The notes beneath the pieces were generated by a model. The model saw only the letters and a program-made list of their open reading frames with translations. It made no database searches and was not told the origin of the DNA. A program made the translations under genes and the position numbers. Source: Oegoconia quadripuncta (taxonomy: Eukaryota; Arthropoda; Insecta; Lepidoptera; Autostichidae). From it: a stretch of DNA of 64,000 bases. Positions 1 through 10,566 of the stretch are shown in pieces. Within the stretch, counting starts at the first letter, position 1. The number at the start of each line of letters is the position of its first letter. Location: contig OX438748.1 in NCBI GenBank assembly GCA_949316235.1, positions 28,018,836 to 28,082,835 on the forward strand. The letters run 5' to 3'.

Positions 1-952
1 AGTACTACCATCATCATTAATCAACCACCCTCTTAATAAAATAGTTATTCAAATCCACCCCCACGTACATTTTTATTGACTTTTTAAAATTTTTTTATTT
101 TGCTTCTCATTCCACCCACATCAAAAATTTGCTCAGTAGCATAGCTAAACTGTAGTTACTCAAGTAGTTAGTAGTAGTTGCTGTATTGCCTCATTCATTT
201 CATTCGACATTTTACTTTGCTCCACCCATTCACCTACACCCATATTCTTACGTAGCATAGTCAAGCTTTTAGTCCAATAGTAGTTGCCTTGCTTGCCATA
301 TTGTCAGTTCATTTTTTTAAATGTTCCTGACTGTATGGTAATTCATTAATTTTGTAATAATTGCAGTGTTTGTCTCCAGTAGCTTCCGTTTTTATTTAAT
401 TTAATTTTCACTACGAGTACCTGCACCATTGCTAATTCACCCTCATAAACAAAATAATTATTTCCTATTACCCCCACAGATTTTTAATTTTTAATTTTTC
501 AGCTTTTCCCATTTCACCCACACCAAAGTTTGCACAGTAGTCCAGCAAGCCCGTAGTTACCCAGTAGCTGTTGTATTTGTCCCATTTTCACTACATTTGA
601 TAACTTTGTTACTCTGCTCCAGCCATTCACACACATCCATATAGCTCTGTAGCTACCCTCCAACAAATTTTTCAAAAACTTTTCCAAATTTCTGACTACC
701 CCCAAATTAAATTTTAAATTTTTTTATTAATTCTCATCCACCAGCACCAACTTTTTATTTTTAATTTTGTTATTGGTATCCACCCTCACCTCCGGGCTGC
801 TCACCATAGCTTATTGACAAGCTACAATAAGCGTAATAACTTTTGAAACGTTCTTCATGCCCGCCGCTAACCGCGGTGGGAGGACGTTTAGACAAAAGCC
901 ACCAATAAAGCATTGCTATTGAATCGAGGTTCTGCCCCTCGATCCAATAGTA
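1..952 (+). repeat. 5' UTR tandem monomers of the Jockey-like element
   Basis: Two diverged copies of a ~412-bp unit lie head to tail. The phrase CACCCTCTTAA at 26 recurs as CACCCTCATAA at 438, followed in both by the same order of landmarks (CCCATTTCACCCACA-like, CAGTAG, TAGTTAC, TGCTCCA, CACACCCAT-like). A shorter third start appears at about 781. Similarity continues back to base 1, so the array extends out of the window. The last ~110 bases before ORF1 are unique and carry a GC-rich palindrome-like stretch (CCGCGGT at about 870). Monomeric leaders act as promoters in several LINE families; a promoter role here is inference. Confidence 0.65.
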
Positions 953-3226
953 ATGCCCAAACCCAACATGGAGTCACCAACCTCCCATCGATCGCCGTCG
1001 CCGCCGTCGACGCGCACACCGACCGCCAAGCCGGCATCTAAAGCAGGCAACCCAATGCCGCCCCCAATGCTGCGCACGCCCTCACCGGCACCCCAGCGTG
1101 CCCAAGTCACGCCGGAACCGCGCAACACCCCCGCCTTCCTCCGCGCCATGTCGGCGCCACAAACCTCAACGAGCCAAGATGCGCCCCAACCCCCAGGAAC
1201 GCAGGTAAAACGCGCCCCAGAGAACTATGTTCCAAAACACCCCCGCGAGTCCTACGAGCATGACCTTGTCATAACTGCCAAACTGACATCGGCAGGGATG
1301 ATGTCAGTGGAAATGCTCAGGTGGATGGCAGCCTATCTCCGCATCCAGCAACTGGACCTGGGTGAGTTAAAGGAGCTGGACCCAGAAGACCAGGCTCGCC
1401 TAGAACAGGCAGCCACCGTCCCCCGCACGCTGCCACCCCTGCCACAGCGCACGCGCGAAAGTAGGAAGAGGACCCAAGAGGACGACGACCAAGAGGCCAA
1501 GAGGCACTGCGCAGACATACTGCGCAGCCTCGAGAAACAAAGAAGGAAGCACAGGTCCCTGAGCGCCGGGCAGCGATCTCCCAACTCGCTCAACACCTCC
1601 ACCGACACCAATGCCGACACAGATCGCCAACTAGACTGCCAAAACATGGCAATAGGTGAGTCACCGATCGCAGTCTCACCTGCCAGGGACGCGCCAGACG
1701 CCCTAGCATCGCCTGCCCTAGCCACGCCCGCACGAATGAGGGCACTATCCACGCCCCGCTCCACCTCAAAGCCGCCCACACCGGCACAGCCAGCGCCGCC
1801 TACAACAGGACAGGCAGCGCCGCGCCCCACCAACCCGCGCGCCCGTGCGCAGCCCGCGCCGCGCGAATCCGAACCGCGCACCAACGCGCAAACACCATCC
1901 GGGGCCGCGGCACCAAAAGAACCCCACCCCGCCGACCCGCGCGCCCGAGCGCAGCCCGCGCAGACGCAGCGCGCCCGCGCGCCGCATGCGTGGACTTCAC
2001 CCGCCGTCGCGCAGTCCAATGTGATCGCAAACCCACCCGCGCCGCGTCCTCCAAAGGAGGGAAGCTATGCCCAAGCTGCAGCGTCACAGCCACAGACTTC
2101 CACCTCATCGCAACCACAGCAGGACCAACAACAACAGGCCAGCAAACCCAAGCCCAGATATCCTCCGCTGGTGGTGGAGCGTCTACCCGACTGGGCACTT
2201 CACTTCAAGAAGTTGACAGAGATACTGGGCCACCCACCGAACGCGCGCGCCTTTGGAAATGGCGTACGTTTCTCCCCCCAAGAGGCTGACGAGTACAGGG
2301 CGATACAGAGGTACCTGAACCAGCTGGAACAAGAGCAGGGCATCAGCTGGTTCTCCTACTCGCTACCAGCTGACAAGGCCGTAAAGGTGGCTATCCGGGG
2401 ACTCCCAGTAGACACGGACCCCGAGGACATAAAGAACGCCCTCATAGAAAGAGGCTTCCAGGCGGAGTACGTGAAGAGCATCAAGGCACGAGCGGGACGA
2501 CCTGGATGCCTGTACTTCGCCCAGATTCAGCGAACGCCCAACGTACTACAATCGCTGTACGAGATAAGTGAGCTCCTCAACATGCCCGGCATCAAGGTGG
2601 AGGCATGGAGGGGGAAAAAGGGACCGGCACAATGCCACCGCTGCCAGGCCTTCCGCCACTCTTCCCAATGTTGCCACCGCCCAATAGCTTGCGTCCGCTG
2701 CGGGGGTCCCCACGCGGCCCATGATTGCCCACGCCCCAGAGACCAGCCGCCCACCTGCGCCAACTGCGGAGGCGCCCATCCGGCAAACAGCATCTCCTGC
2801 CCGGTCTACACCAGAGAGGCAAGGAACAGAAAGGCCGGCACCATAGCCAAGCTGGGCCCCGAGACGAGGGCATCCAACAACCCAACCACCGTCGAAGAGA
2901 CAGCGGGGGCATCACTGATGGCACCGGCAAACGCAGCCCCGAACAAATCTGGCCCAATCAAAGAAGCCACCAAACAGCGCCGTGGGCGTAAAAAGAACAA
3001 GAAAACACCACCTGGTGGTGACGCTGCCCCACCACAAACGCAAAGAGCTTCCGCGCCGACCGAGACGGCTGCCCCTGTACAACCACAGACGTCAGGCCTA
3101 GACCAGAACAGTCTTCTCCTCACCCTGGGCCTACTAAAACAGGTCTTGGACGCAGCCTTTACGGGATCCACTGTAAATCCCGCCATCCTCAGAGGACTAA
3201 CTCAAATAAACCAGCCTCATGGATAA
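953..3226 (+). CDS. ORF1 gag-like RNA-binding protein
   Basis: 757 residues. The N-terminal half is low complexity, rich in Pro, Ala, Arg, Gln and Ser, as in lepidopteran Jockey and R1 ORF1 proteins. A folded region at about 400-555 (contains YPPLVVERLPDWALHF and AIRGLPVDTDPEDIK) looks like the gag RNA-recognition-type domain. Three CCHC knuckles follow at about 561-620, spaced CX2CX4HX4C, CX2CX3HX4C and CX2CX3HX6C. A lysine-rich stretch lies after them. In this family ORF1 binds element RNA and forms the ribonucleoprotein. The stop overlaps the ORF2 start by 8 bases (ATGGATAA). The ATG at 953 begins right after the leader; a downstream start cannot be excluded. No internal stop is seen. Confidence 0.9.
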   Translation: MPKPNMESPTSHRSPSPPSTRTPTAKPASKAGNPMPPPMLRTPSPAPQRAQVTPEPRNTPAFLRAMSAPQTSTSQDAPQPPGTQVKRAPENYVPKHPRESYEHDLVITAKLTSAGMMSVEMLRWMAAYLRIQQLDLGELKELDPEDQARLEQAATVPRTLPPLPQRTRESRKRTQEDDDQEAKRHCADILRSLEKQRRKHRSLSAGQRSPNSLNTSTDTNADTDRQLDCQNMAIGESPIAVSPARDAPDALASPALATPARMRALSTPRSTSKPPTPAQPAPPTTGQAAPRPTNPRARAQPAPRESEPRTNAQTPSGAAAPKEPHPADPRARAQPAQTQRARAPHAWTSPAVAQSNVIANPPAPRPPKEGSYAQAAASQPQTSTSSQPQQDQQQQASKPKPRYPPLVVERLPDWALHFKKLTEILGHPPNARAFGNGVRFSPQEADEYRAIQRYLNQLEQEQGISWFSYSLPADKAVKVAIRGLPVDTDPEDIKNALIERGFQAEYVKSIKARAGRPGCLYFAQIQRTPNVLQSLYEISELLNMPGIKVEAWRGKKGPAQCHRCQAFRHSSQCCHRPIACVRCGGPHAAHDCPRPRDQPPTCANCGGAHPANSISCPVYTREARNRKAGTIAKLGPETRASNNPTTVEETAGASLMAPANAAPNKSGPIKEATKQRRGRKKNKKTPPGGDAAPPQTQRASAPTETAAPVQPQTSGLDQNSLLLTLGLLKQVLDAAFTGSTVNPAILRGLTQINQPHG

Positions 3227-5891
3227 GAGATTGAGAATAGTCCACTGGAACGCCCAGACCCTAAAGGGAAAAAAGCTCATCCTGCAACATTTCCTCCGCG
3301 AGCAAGAAGTGGATGTGGCACTGATTAGCGAGACCCACCTAAAACCCTCCACACCCCTAAAGATCCAAGGGTACATAGTCTACCGCCAAGATGAGATCAA
3401 CCCTGCCACCGGAGTTCCATACAGGGGACTAGCGGTGTTGGTGAAGAGGCGGATCATTCACCAACTCATACCACCGAAGCCAATGACCACCATGTACGCG
3501 CTTGGAGTTGAGGTACATTACGACGGACAAGACCTCCGCCTCTTCGCCACCTACAGGCCTCCATCCTCGAACACAATGAAGGTCGAGGAGCTGAGAAAGT
3601 TGGTCTGCTCACCCACACCGACCATAGTTGCGGGCGACCTGAACGCGAAACATCCAGCTTGGAACTCCCAATCTATGAATCCTGTCGGCGAAATCATCTA
3701 CCAGGACTCTGTGGACCACGACTACGACGTCATTGGACCAGACGAGCCCACCAGGCACGACCCCCAAGGGAGAACTGACGATGTGCTGGACATCGTGGTT
3801 TACAGAGGACTGAGGACACCACCGAGCCAGGAAGTACTCTTGGATCTACCATCGGACCACAGGCCAGTGCTGCTAGTATTGGCCAACATGCCAGCAAGGG
3901 TCTCGCTACCACCTCCACGGTGCCGCACGAACTGGGAGGCGTTCGCATCGGCACTGGAAGAGCTGCCCACAAGCGGTCCAGTCAACTCGGCGGACGAAGT
4001 AGAGAAGGCAACCCAGGACATCACTGCCACAATCCAGGCGGCGCTATCGACAGCCTCGCACACCGTTCGGAACAGTCAGCGGAGGAACCCGCTGCCTGCA
4101 AAGATCATGGGACTCATTGCGGAAAAGCGCCGGACCAGGAAATTGTGGCAGCAGACCAGGTGTCCCACCCTGAAAACCCGCCTCAATGGGCTGGTAGAGA
4201 AAGTCAAGACTGAACTCCTCAGCCTGGCAGCAGAATCCTGGGAGAATCACATTGAAGAGGTTAGAGATGAGATCCCATCCATCCATCGCCTGTGTCGTCG
4301 GTTATCGTCGATAGCAGAACCTATCCGTCCACTGGTGGACGCCGAGGGCCTCAGCAGGTACAAGGCCGAAGACAGAGCCGAGATCTTCGCCGTGTGCTTG
4401 GAGAGGCAGTTTACGCCGAACCCGACAGCGGACCTGGAGCACACCAGATCAGTCGAGGAGCACCTTCGAGAGTACTTCGCTACACCTCTGGTACCGGAAG
4501 AGGACCCGGTCTTCTTCTCCCCCGGCCAAGTGAAAAGAGCACTCCTAAAGACGAAGCCAAAGAAAGCCCCGGGCGCAGACCAGATTACAAATATGGCTCT
4601 CCGCCACCTGCCCACACGCGCCGTGACCGCACTTACACGCCTCTTCAACGGCATTCTGCGCACGGGGCACTTCCCAACGACCTGGAAACTTGGCCGGGTC
4701 ATCATGCTGCCCAAGCCAGGAAAGGACAAGAGAAGACCGGAGAGCTACAGACCTATCACCCTCCTGAACACTCTCTCGAAGGTGTTTGAGAAACTCCTCC
4801 TACAGGAGCTCCAGCCGCACGTCCAGCCTAGACCGGAGCAGTTTGGATTCCGCGCGGGGCATTCTACCACCCTACAGCTCACAAGAGTACTGCACTTCCT
4901 GGCAGAAACTAAGAACAGGCGGGAGCACGCCACTGCAGTACTCTTGGACATGGAGAAGGCATTCGACAGGGTATGGCATGAAGGCCTTATTTACAAACTG
5001 TCCACATCGGAAGCCCCGCGCCGCATCGTCAAGGTACTGGCCTCTTTCCTCCAAGCCCGGCGTTTTCAGGTCTCGGTTGAAGACGCCCTCTCGACGGAAC
5101 GCCCCATAGCAGCCGGAGTCCCACAGGGCAGCTGCTTATCCCCAGCCTGCTACGCACGATACACCGACGACATCCCGCTAGTCGGAGACGTCCACCTGGC
5201 CCTGTTCGCCGATGATGCCGCATTCTTCGCCAGATCGATGAGCAAGCTCCACTCAGCAGCAAAACTTCAGCCCACGCTCGACGCCCTGCCCAGCTGGCTC
5301 ATCAAATGGAAGCTCTCGGTGAACGTCGGGAAGACGCAGGCGATGATGACCACGCGAGCCTGCCAGCCTCCACCTCTGCTGCTCCAGGGTCAAGAGATAG
5401 AGTGGTTGCCCAAGGTGAAATACTTGGGAGTCACCATCGACCGGGGACTCCGTATGCACCACCATGTCAGCGACGTCGTACAGCGAGTGAAGACTGCTCG
5501 CGCACTACTTCGTCCAGTGCTCTCATCCAGCCTCCCGCTTCGCACGAAGCTGGGGATATACAGGATGTACATCCGGTCCCGCCTAACGTACGCGGCACCT
5601 GCGTGGTACGCCCTAACGTCGGCCACCAACAAAAAGAAACTCCGCGCCCAGGAGACTGCCACCCTGCGCACCCTCACCGCCGCCCCCCGCTTCGTGCGAA
5701 ACGACACCATAATGAGGGACCTCCAGCTCGAGAGCCTGGACACATTCATCGGCCGCCTCGCCAGGAAGATGTACGACGGAGCTGACAACTCCTCGCACCC
5801 CCTGCTGCAGAACATCGCTCCTCTGCACTCACGCCCTCCAGATGCCAGAGTCCGAGCCCTACCAAGGGAGCTAGTGCAGCCAGACACGTAG
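3219..5891 (+). CDS. ORF2 endonuclease / reverse transcriptase
   Basis: 890 residues, a normal length for Jockey-clade ORF2. Residues 1-220 form the endonuclease: HWNAQ with N11, the SETH block with E38, AGDLNAKHPAW at about 138-148 and SDH at 212-214. The reverse transcriptase covers about 430-720: LLDMEKAFDRV with D577, AGVPQGS at about 631, and the FADD box with D665-D666. No RNase H follows and the C-terminal part is short. The protein nicks target DNA and reverse-transcribes the element RNA from the nick. The start codon lies inside the ORF1 stop region (8-base overlap, shifted frame), so translation probably depends on reinitiation or termination-coupled start. All catalytic motifs are present and the frame is open. 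Confidence 0.95.
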   Translation: MDKRLRIVHWNAQTLKGKKLILQHFLREQEVDVALISETHLKPSTPLKIQGYIVYRQDEINPATGVPYRGLAVLVKRRIIHQLIPPKPMTTMYALGVEVHYDGQDLRLFATYRPPSSNTMKVEELRKLVCSPTPTIVAGDLNAKHPAWNSQSMNPVGEIIYQDSVDHDYDVIGPDEPTRHDPQGRTDDVLDIVVYRGLRTPPSQEVLLDLPSDHRPVLLVLANMPARVSLPPPRCRTNWEAFASALEELPTSGPVNSADEVEKATQDITATIQAALSTASHTVRNSQRRNPLPAKIMGLIAEKRRTRKLWQQTRCPTLKTRLNGLVEKVKTELLSLAAESWENHIEEVRDEIPSIHRLCRRLSSIAEPIRPLVDAEGLSRYKAEDRAEIFAVCLERQFTPNPTADLEHTRSVEEHLREYFATPLVPEEDPVFFSPGQVKRALLKTKPKKAPGADQITNMALRHLPTRAVTALTRLFNGILRTGHFPTTWKLGRVIMLPKPGKDKRRPESYRPITLLNTLSKVFEKLLLQELQPHVQPRPEQFGFRAGHSTTLQLTRVLHFLAETKNRREHATAVLLDMEKAFDRVWHEGLIYKLSTSEAPRRIVKVLASFLQARRFQVSVEDALSTERPIAAGVPQGSCLSPACYARYTDDIPLVGDVHLALFADDAAFFARSMSKLHSAAKLQPTLDALPSWLIKWKLSVNVGKTQAMMTTRACQPPPLLLQGQEIEWLPKVKYLGVTIDRGLRMHHHVSDVVQRVKTARALLRPVLSSSLPLRTKLGIYRMYIRSRLTYAAPAWYALTSATNKKKLRAQETATLRTLTAAPRFVRNDTIMRDLQLESLDTFIGRLARKMYDGADNSSHPLLQNIAPLHSRPPDARVRALPRELVQPDT

Positions 5892-6160
5892 ACGGAGTCC
5901 CGGGTCCGAAGAGGATCCGACAACTGGGCAACCACCGACAACCCAACGCCCTGCCCGCAGCTACGGGCAGCGAGGGCAACTATTGCAGGGGGTCACCAAC
6001 CCCGGTACAATTTTCCTTACTCCCCGAGGGGAGTGAGATGGAAGGCTTCTTCTTTACACGCATAATATGAAGTCTCTGTTTCCCGAACTAGGTAGACACC
6101 TGTATCTCAGGAATCAGTTTCTTCTCCTATTTCTGTCCTTAAATATGTCAATAAACGGTA
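5892..6160 (+). other. 3' UTR of the Jockey-like element and its junction
   Basis: GC-rich trailer with two short hairpins: GCCCGCAGCTACGGGC near 5,952 and CTCCCCGAGGGGAG near 6,020. Composition falls to AT-rich after about 6,060. AATAAA occurs at about 6,149, but whether it belongs to the element or to the flank is unclear. Confidence 0.45.
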
Positions 6161-6985
6161 CACACTGAACATTTCATGATGCCAAAGAAATAATTTGATC
6201 TGATCATCTAAACATTATTTTTAGAAAAAAATAAGAAATAAAACTAACTTAATGAATTTCACAAGTTACCATAGAGGCTAGTTGAGAAACTAGTTTAGGA
6301 TATAAGTATAGCAATATTGTAAAATTGTGTATTCTTGTAACTATTATAATTACTATGGTAAAAGGAAAAATAAAAGTAACCAGTGTATTAATTTATTTTT
6401 TTAAATTATTACGTACAACATTTGATGTTGAATGGAATAGAATAATTTACTACTTCCCACGTTATTGCAAAAAAATATAGATAGCTACATAAAAACATAT
6501 ACAGAAAATTATCCTCGCTGAGCCTCGTGGTAGATTACGTTACATGCCCTCTTCTAGAGAGAGACAACTTTGTTAAGATTTATCAGAAATATTTCGTTTG
6601 ATATATGTTTATTACAATATCATCATCATACGAAATTGCGATCACCCCCTATATACAACCCTATTCAATTTCCCAATCCCTCGGAAACGACCTACATTTT
6701 ACCAACTAACATTATATCTCAGCTAATTATTTACATTTTCCTTTGGTTTATGGTTTTTGGGCGATAATATCCAGGAAATGACGTTTCCGTACCCACACCA
6801 CGTACCCTTTACCCATGGGTCGTTGATTATCTGAAAATTCACTCTAATAGTCGTGTTATGGCCCTCATAATAATTAGATAGCCAACTATTAGGTGCGAAA
6901 CATAGCAAGCGAACCCAAGGATAGTGAAAATTATTCCAACTCCATTATTACTTTCCAGTGTTAACCTACTTAAATATTTTTGTAA
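6161..6985. other. AT-rich stretch without recognisable gene
   Basis: Only short chance reading frames without domain-like composition. No splice-linked coding signal or repeat family was recognised. Confidence 0.5.
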
Positions 6986-7395
6986 TATACTAGCGAGCCG
7001 CGTCTGCGTCCACGACTTTTTTTTAATGCACTACGGGTTGGTAATTGAACTCAATCACACCTGATGTTAAGTGAAGGTCGAAGGTGGAAGCGTACTGACC
7101 CGGAAACCCCAACACATTTGGTAGACTGGCTATCTTATATCTGACAACCGGAACACAACAATGCTATTAACATTGCTGCTTGGCGGCAGATTTAGATAAG
7201 ATAGTGGTAGCTAGCCAGGCGGACATTTAAAATGCCCTACCACCAACCAAACCGAGTACTTAAACATGTACCCCGCTGGGGATCGAACCCGCGACCTCCG
7301 AATCGTAAACCCAATGTTGTTTACATTGAGCCACGATTGCAATTCACTAATAAAGAATCTATTCTATTCAAACCGTATCAAAATCCGTTGCGTAG
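6986..7395. repeat. RTE-like 3' tail interrupted by a SINE
   Basis: TACTAGCGAGCCGCGTCTGC before the SINE and AAATCCGTTGCGTAGTTTAG after it are the two halves of the short RTE-type 3' region common in insect genomes. The SINE at 7,016-7,340 separates them. Confidence 0.5.
7016..7340 (-). mobile_element. SINE family A, copy 1 (tRNA-derived)
   Basis: Read on the minus strand: a tRNA-like head (box A near GTGGCTCAATG, box B GGTTCGATCCC), a ~200-bp body, a conserved 3' end GAACCCGTCGTGCAT-like and an A-rich tail (T-run at 7,016). The same unit recurs about eleven times in the window. Confidence 0.85.
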
Positions 7396-7671
7396 TTTAG
7401 AGAAGTAGACCACATTGTCTTATAGTATTTGGTGATGTGTGACTTCGACACGTACATATAACCTGCGACGGGTGATTGGTTTCCACCTGGGATGCCGACG
7501 GTAGATGGAGGTGATGAGGAGTTATAGAAGTTGGGAGCCGTGAGAACTGTAGCAGGCTCGTGGTATCTATCGGTCCAGCAGACTTGTACAGGAGATGTCT
7601 AAGCCAGCCCTGGAATATGCTAAAGTTCACTGTTTTATTTAAACTCACACGTTCACATCTTTGGAATATAA

Positions 7672-7920
7672 GTCTCACTGACCGACTGGATCCCCTGGCG
7701 TGCGAAGAGACGTCGCGTCCCTCTGCATTCTCTATCGCATATTTCATGGGGAGTGTTCTGAAGAACTGTTCGAGCTAATACGAAACGAGCCTACACCTTC
7801 CTCAAAGGCCGGCAACGCATCTGTGGCCCTTTTAGTGTTGCGGGTGTCCCTGGGCGGCGGTGATTGCTTTCCATCAGGTGACCCGCATGCTCGTTTGCCG
7901 CCCTCTCATATAAAAAAAAA
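7672..7920 (+). pseudogene. LINE ORF2 C-terminal fragment with 3' tail
   Basis: Encodes SLTDRLDPLA and then, after an internal deletion, the [11 protein letters not shown] and [22 protein letters not shown] frames, ending in CGTTTGCCGCCCTCTCAT and an A-run. The fuller copy at 40,000-40,475 shows what is missing here. 5'-truncated and dead. Confidence 0.7.
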
Positions 7921-7957
7921 ATATAATCATTACACGTACAATACAATACATATTTTG

Positions 7958-8232
7958 GACGACCTCTTTGGTGTAGTGGTTAGCAACTCTGACCACTATA
8001 CCAAAAGGTTGCGGGTTCGACACCCGCTAGGGGCATGTTTGTATGATGAATACGGAGATGTGTATCTGAGTTATAATTTATAATAAGTATTTATTTACAA
8101 AAAAAAATGTATTTATGTAGCATATCAACCATCTGGTATCCACAACACAAGCCTATAGTTCCTTACTGTGGAACTAGATGGCGCTGTGTGTATGTCTAAG
8201 GATATTTATTATTTATATTATTAATAAATACA
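7958..8232 (+). mobile_element. SINE family B, copy 1 (tRNA-derived)
   Basis: Head with box A (GGTGTAGTGGTTAGCAAC) and box B (GGTTCGACACC here; GGTTCGAATCC in other copies), then a body with GTATGATGAATACGGA, an internal A-run, AACTAGATGGCGCTGTGTGT and an AT-rich tail. Other copies lie at 28,809, 37,791, 41,946/43,102, 53,185 and 57,550/59,800. Confidence 0.85.
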
Positions 8233-9219
8233 AATATATGGTAGAATAAAAATAAAGGTCGGTAACTATCACCAGGTGGTAGCAGTTTCGAAAAACGACT
8301 GCCTCCTGTTTTAGAAAAAAATTTAGAATTTATTCGAATTTTGAATCAAATTCTAAAAAATTAAAAATCCAAAGAGCACCGCAAATGAGTACTCATGAGA
8401 ACAAAATAAACGAGCCCTTACTCGATCTTGCCATTTTCCATCGGGGAGTTCCAATCCTTATATCCCGGCTCCTTCATCAGATCAACTCGAAGGTACCACT
8501 CGAAGGAAGGTGAGGTATTGCATTGTCACCGAACTTACATAAGTATGCCAAATTTCAGCTCATAATTAGACATCAGCAAATGGTTGAAAAATGGTTTGCA
8601 AATTTTGAAACAGACAACTTACATACGAACATTGCAAACTAAATAAAAGCTTGTAAAATGAGGTCGAGGTTAACAACTTCGTCACAAACCAAGCCGTCTC
8701 TACCCGTGGTTGGTTCAAAAGGCGTTTATAGGAATTTTCCATCAAAAAACATCTTATGAATTTGCACGTTTTAACGACGATAAGCTCACCCCCTGTCACG
8801 TGTACATTTCTCTATATTTGGAAGGGCGAACGTGAATGTTGGTTTAAACTGAACTACCGCATACATACCGAATTAACATGCACACACGCACACACAGATA
8901 CCCACAGACATTACAATCGAAGTCGTTAATTTGTACACATGCGACAACTTATTTTATTTCATCATTATTTTTATGAGTTAGGTGTTACATAGATCTACAG
9001 TTTTGACATTTTTATTTGGCTTAAAATTACTTAATTTCTTTAGTTTGACTTTTAATACTGTGCAATTTAGACCCATTAACATAACGACTTGTATATTACC
9101 ACAGTTTACTAATAAGTTACTAAAGTATATTACTGAGGATTGTTTTATTGATACCTATATAATAATAATGCAAAAGTACAAATTTCCTTGTAGGTAATCT
9201 ATTTAAAACGTTACGCACT
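8233..9219. other. No gene recognised
   Basis: AT-rich with short chance reading frames only. A short (CA)n-like stretch lies at about 8,880-8,900. Confidence 0.45.
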
Positions 9220-9360
9220 CAATTATAACGATAACTATTGTCAGTAACATAATAAGAATTACTATTTGGCATAAGTTTGGAATTAGTTTACTCTAATATA
9301 ATTTCTGCAATAATGCAATTGATTCTATGTAAATAAGTAAATAAATAAATAAATATAAAT
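9220..9360 (+). repeat. Interspersed repeat, same as 16,795-16,915
   Basis: CATAAGTTTGGAATTAGTTT and TAATATAATTTCTGCAAT occur in both places in the same order, ending in a TAAATAAATAAA-type tail. This looks like a LINE 3' end with its tail. Confidence 0.6.
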
Positions 9361-9439
9361 AAACTTTCAACGTATGGAACCATCGCCGTTGAAACGTACA
9401 AATCTATAGATAGTATATGAATAGAACCAAACCAATCTT

Positions 9440-9560
9440 CATTTTCAATTTCTGAACAAGACAAACCTGAGCAACGACGTGTAGGTTAGTGGCGATCACA
9501 ATAGATCTACAACAGTCACAGTGATACAGGTGTCTGTCGACCTGCAACAGCCACACATAG
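9440..9560. repeat. Interspersed repeat, same as 37,668-37,760
   Basis: Both copies contain AACCTGAGCAAC, GTAGGTTAGTGGCGATCA, CAGTGATACAGG and CAACAGCCACA in order. Family not recognised. Confidence 0.55.
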
Positions 9561-9599
9561 AACAAAATTCATGCTGAACTGAAAAAATTTAGAACTGTA

Positions 9600-9990
9600 A
9601 ATTTTGTGAGTTGGACCTTAATGGCCGCGCGCTCTGAGTACTTTACCATAACATACAAACACGTGCCGCGGTATCTTTGAAGACGCCGAAAGGAGACCAC
9701 AAGTCGCTCGCGGCCGGCGCTTGCCCCGGCGCCGCCGTGACTTGCTGTGATTGGTTGCGCCCTGTGCCCCACCACCCCCTTTGACGTCTTCCAAATGAAC
9801 GTTGCCTTTTTTTCTCATTGATAAAAGAAGAAGGAACATCATTAGCCATCGAAATTGCTTCTGGAAAAAAATCATAAAATCGGTTTGAACTAAACGATCA
9901 ATAGGTTTAGGTTAGGTTAGAACATGAAAGACAACGCACAAGCGAACGAACGGCGGCAGCGGCCGGCGAAGTGCTTTAAGCCAATCGCTT
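9600..9990. other. GC-rich patch in AT-rich surroundings
   Basis: Bases 9,620-9,790 and 9,940-9,975 are GC- and CpG-rich. The short minus-strand frames here (within 9,569-9,875) overlap in different frames and have no domain signature, so I do not call a gene. Confidence 0.4.
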
Positions 9991-10566
9991 TTTAGGACAA
10001 AGGCGTTAGCTTAAATTTGTACGGTTGAAATATTATGTTACACAGTATTATTGCAATTAATAAAATGGATAACAATACGTATGGCACTCGTATCATTATG
10101 GAATCTAATGTACGGGTAAACAAGAGTATGTCACATAATTATATTTTATGGCAAGCAAAATATTCGGGCAAATGAAATTCGGGCAAGAAAATTCGGGCAT
10201 ATGAGTATTATTGCATATAATTTTCGGGCAAACAATAGAAATCTATTTGCCCTATTGCTATGTTTACCGTGATAACAATTAATTATTTTTTCAAAATCCA
10301 CGCTTGTCTGTAGTGACATAAATAGCCCGTCACTAAAGAAGAGAAAAATTTCATCTTACACGCCATGTGGAAATACAAAAAGCCAAATATTTTAGGATTA
10401 TTCAGAGACTCCATAATAAGGTAAGAACCATGAAAAATTAACAAGATTCCTCGGGGTCTGGTTCTAATTAAAAGTGTAACATAATAACCATCAAGAGTGT
10501 GTCGGTGACGGTAAACACTACGGCACTGTATTTGTTTGACTTGTAATTCATAAGTGCGTAGAATAA

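Larger units (their letters stand above)
1..6060 (+). mobile_element. Jockey-like non-LTR retrotransposon, near full length
   Basis: Seen: a repeated 5' leader, a gag-like ORF1 with three CCHC knuckles, an overlapping ORF2 with an apurinic-type endonuclease and a reverse transcriptase, then a short GC-rich trailer. The coding part is clearly more GC-rich than the surrounding DNA. Known of the family: Jockey-clade LINEs have exactly this two-ORF plan, lack RNase H and move by target-primed reverse transcription. Both ORFs are open, so the copy is recent or still competent. The left end is outside the window because the leader repeat already runs at base 1. The right end is approximate: I see no long poly(A) tail and could not identify a target-site duplication. 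Confidence 0.9.

Noticed and set aside
1333..2198. Long minus-strand and alternate-frame ORFs under ORF1
   Set aside because: They mirror the GC-rich, proline/alanine-rich ORF1 codons and have Cys/Arg/Ala-biased composition without domains.
3730..5979. Alternate-frame and minus-strand ORFs across ORF2
   Set aside because: Shadows of a frame with clear endonuclease and RT motifs.
7958..8035. tRNA gene
   Set aside because: A and B boxes are present, but there is no complete cloverleaf and the sequence continues into a SINE body found in several copies. The same applies to all other tRNA-like heads here.
9569..9875. Protein-coding gene on the minus strand in the GC-rich patch
   Set aside because: Three short overlapping frames, no domain, no splice-consistent extension.
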